Below, one piece after another: positions 23,207-24,390 of a stretch of 24,390 bases of DNA (positions within the stretch are counted from its first letter, which is position 1; each line of letters opens with the position of its first letter). Position numbers and translations under genes: made by a program. Below the pieces are notes generated by a model. The model saw only the letters and a list, made by a program, of their open reading frames with translations, did not search any database and had not been told where the DNA came from. The DNA is from an uncultured Lachnospiraceae bacterium (GTDB taxonomy: Bacteria > Bacillota > Clostridia > Lachnospirales > Lachnospiraceae): assembly GCA_937877165.1 (NCBI GenBank), contig CALEFO010000081.1, positions 1 to 24,390 of the forward strand. Direction: 5' to 3'.

Positions 23207-24376
23207 ATGCTTCGTTTTCTTGTTCATAAATTCATTCCGGACGCGGACAACGTCCAGAACGCAGAGGTACGTGGGCGCTACGGAACGCTGTCCGGGTGCC
23301 TCGGCATTTTCTTCAACCTGCTCCTGTTTCTCGTCAAAGTTCTGGCGGGACTTCTCTCCGGCTCGATTACGGTCATCGCCGATGCCCTGAATAACCTCTC
23401 CGATGCCATCAGCAGCATCGTCACACTGATCGGTTTCCGTCTGGCAGGCCATAAGGCCGATGCCGGCCATCCCTTCGGCCACGGGAGGATAGAATATCTG
23501 TCCGGCCTTTTCATCGCCATTGTAATCCTGATCATGGGGGTTGAGCTGGCAAGGGAATCTCTGGATAAGGTGCTGCATCCGTCACTTGCCTCCACAAGTC
23601 CCGTCGTCCTTGCGATTCTTGTTTTCTCCGTGCTCGTGAAGCTCTATATGTATCATTACAACCGCTGGTTCTCGAAGCGCCTTCAGAGCGTTGCCCTTGA
23701 CTCGGCCGCCAGTGATTCCCGAAACGACTGCATCACCACCACCGTGGTCCTGCTCTCCCTGCTCCTGCAGCAGTTCACCGGGCTTGCCATCGACGGCTGG
23801 AGCGGTCTTGCCGTCTCCGTCTTCATTCTGATCTCCGGCGTACAGTCCCTGATGGAGACCAGCGGTCCGCTTCTCGGGCAGGAACCGGATCCGGAGCTTG
23901 TCCGGAAAATCGCCGACACCGTCCGCAAGGCCGATCATGTTCTTGGCATGCACGACCTCATCATTCACGACTACGGCCCCGGTACCAGGATGATGACCCT
24001 CCATCTGGAGGTTCCCGCAGAGATGACGCTTCCCGCCTCGCACATGCTCGCCGATCAGCTGGAAAACACTCTTCAGCAGAAATTCGGCATTCAAACCGTC
24101 ATTCATGTCGATCCCGTCGATACCCGCGATCCGGAAACCGCCGCTCTTCGCGAGAAGCTTTCCGAATTTCTGGACTACCTCGGACCCGATTTTCTCTATC
24201 ATGATTTCCGTGTGGTTCATGAGACAGACCGCATCAAGGTGCTCTTCGACGTGAATCTTCCCTTCGACAGCAGGATGAGTGAGGACGAAGTCAAGGAATA
24301 CCTGCGGCGTGAATTTGCGAAGGTGAATCCAGAAATCTGTTTGAGGGTAAGGGTGGACCACTACACTCGGGCTTGA
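23207..24376 (+). CDS. Cation diffusion facilitator transporter (possibly Mn2+ exporter)
   Basis: This 389-residue membrane protein belongs to the CDF family, which exports divalent metals by proton antiport. Six hydrophobic segments fill residues about 25-210. The metal site in helix II is NNLSD (Asn62, Asp66) and in helix V DSRND (Asp170, Asp174). An Asn-Asp-Asp-Asp site resembles MntE-type manganese exporters and differs from the His-containing site of zinc exporters; this is an inference. HPFGHGRIEYLSG follows helix II as in the family. The cytoplasmic region after the helices is longer than usual, about 175 residues, with a typical CDF C-terminal domain (VLGMHDLIIHDYGPGTRM) and a second part of about 80 residues beyond it. 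GAGGAGG precedes the ATG by about four bases. Confidence 0.94.
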   Translation: MLRFLVHKFIPDADNVQNAEVRGRYGTLSGCLGIFFNLLLFLVKVLAGLLSGSITVIADALNNLSDAISSIVTLIGFRLAGHKADAGHPFGHGRIEYLSGLFIAIVILIMGVELARESLDKVLHPSLASTSPVVLAILVFSVLVKLYMYHYNRWFSKRLQSVALDSAASDSRNDCITTTVVLLSLLLQQFTGLAIDGWSGLAVSVFILISGVQSLMETSGPLLGQEPDPELVRKIADTVRKADHVLGMHDLIIHDYGPGTRMMTLHLEVPAEMTLPASHMLADQLENTLQQKFGIQTVIHVDPVDTRDPETAALREKLSEFLDYLGPDFLYHDFRVVHETDRIKVLFDVNLPFDSRMSEDEVKEYLRREFAKVNPEICLRVRVDHYTRA

Positions 24377-24390
24377 CTGATGTCAAGCTT

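Overview
The window looks like a chromosomal segment of a Gram-positive anaerobe of the Clostridia, most likely a Lachnospiraceae relative. The signs are a moderately high GC content (roughly 55% by eye), strong purine-rich ribosome binding sites, sigma-A-like TTGACA/TATAAT promoters, a lipobox oligopeptide-binding protein, the overlapping cysS-mrnC pair and a split purH/purO pathway. All genes except the last lie on the minus strand. No rRNA, tRNA, CRISPR array, transposase or phage gene was seen.

Reading the minus strand (right to left), a purF promoter near 23040 starts a housekeeping run: purF, an RsuA-type pseudouridine synthase, lepA, hemW, an unusual MBL-fold/GH8 xylo-oligosaccharidase fusion, an unrecognised 150-residue protein and an RluA-type pseudouridine synthase. 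A near-consensus promoter at 13848-13876 then drives oppB-oppC-oppD-oppF behind a leader with an intrinsic terminator and a possible 31-codon leader peptide. oppA follows with its own promoter. Its protein appears circularly permuted: the segment that normally ends an OppA sits right after the lipoprotein signal. Next comes a MATE transporter whose -10 box is so close to the ATG that its mRNA should be nearly leaderless. The last run is a PurO-type IMP cyclohydrolase, stand-alone AICAR formyltransferase, ispF, cysE, cysS and mrnC, with a possible further gene leaving the left edge. On the plus strand, 23207-24376 encodes a cation diffusion facilitator divergent from purF.

The intergenic regions carry a family of structured repeats of roughly 100-230 bp, with complete or degenerate copies at 4603-4746, 7081-7204, 7207-7351, 9356-9587, 13697-13757 and 23091-23187. 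The full form has a terminal helix (..CAGCAC / GTGCTG..) closing three hairpins: one with CATC/GATG arms, one with a GGCC.. stem often capped by TTCG, and a long one capped by GCAAGC. Stem sequences differ between copies while pairing is kept, and copies occur in both orientations, often directly beside stop codons. This repeat family, the permuted OppA that ends inside one copy, and the MBL-GH8 fusion are the most unusual contents.

Functionally the window covers purine synthesis (purF, purH, purO), cysteine synthesis and charging (cysE, cysS), isoprenoid synthesis (ispF), RNA maturation and translation (mrnC, two pseudouridine synthases, lepA), heme handling (hemW), peptide uptake (opp), xylo-oligosaccharide breakdown (GH8) and efflux (MATE, CDF).
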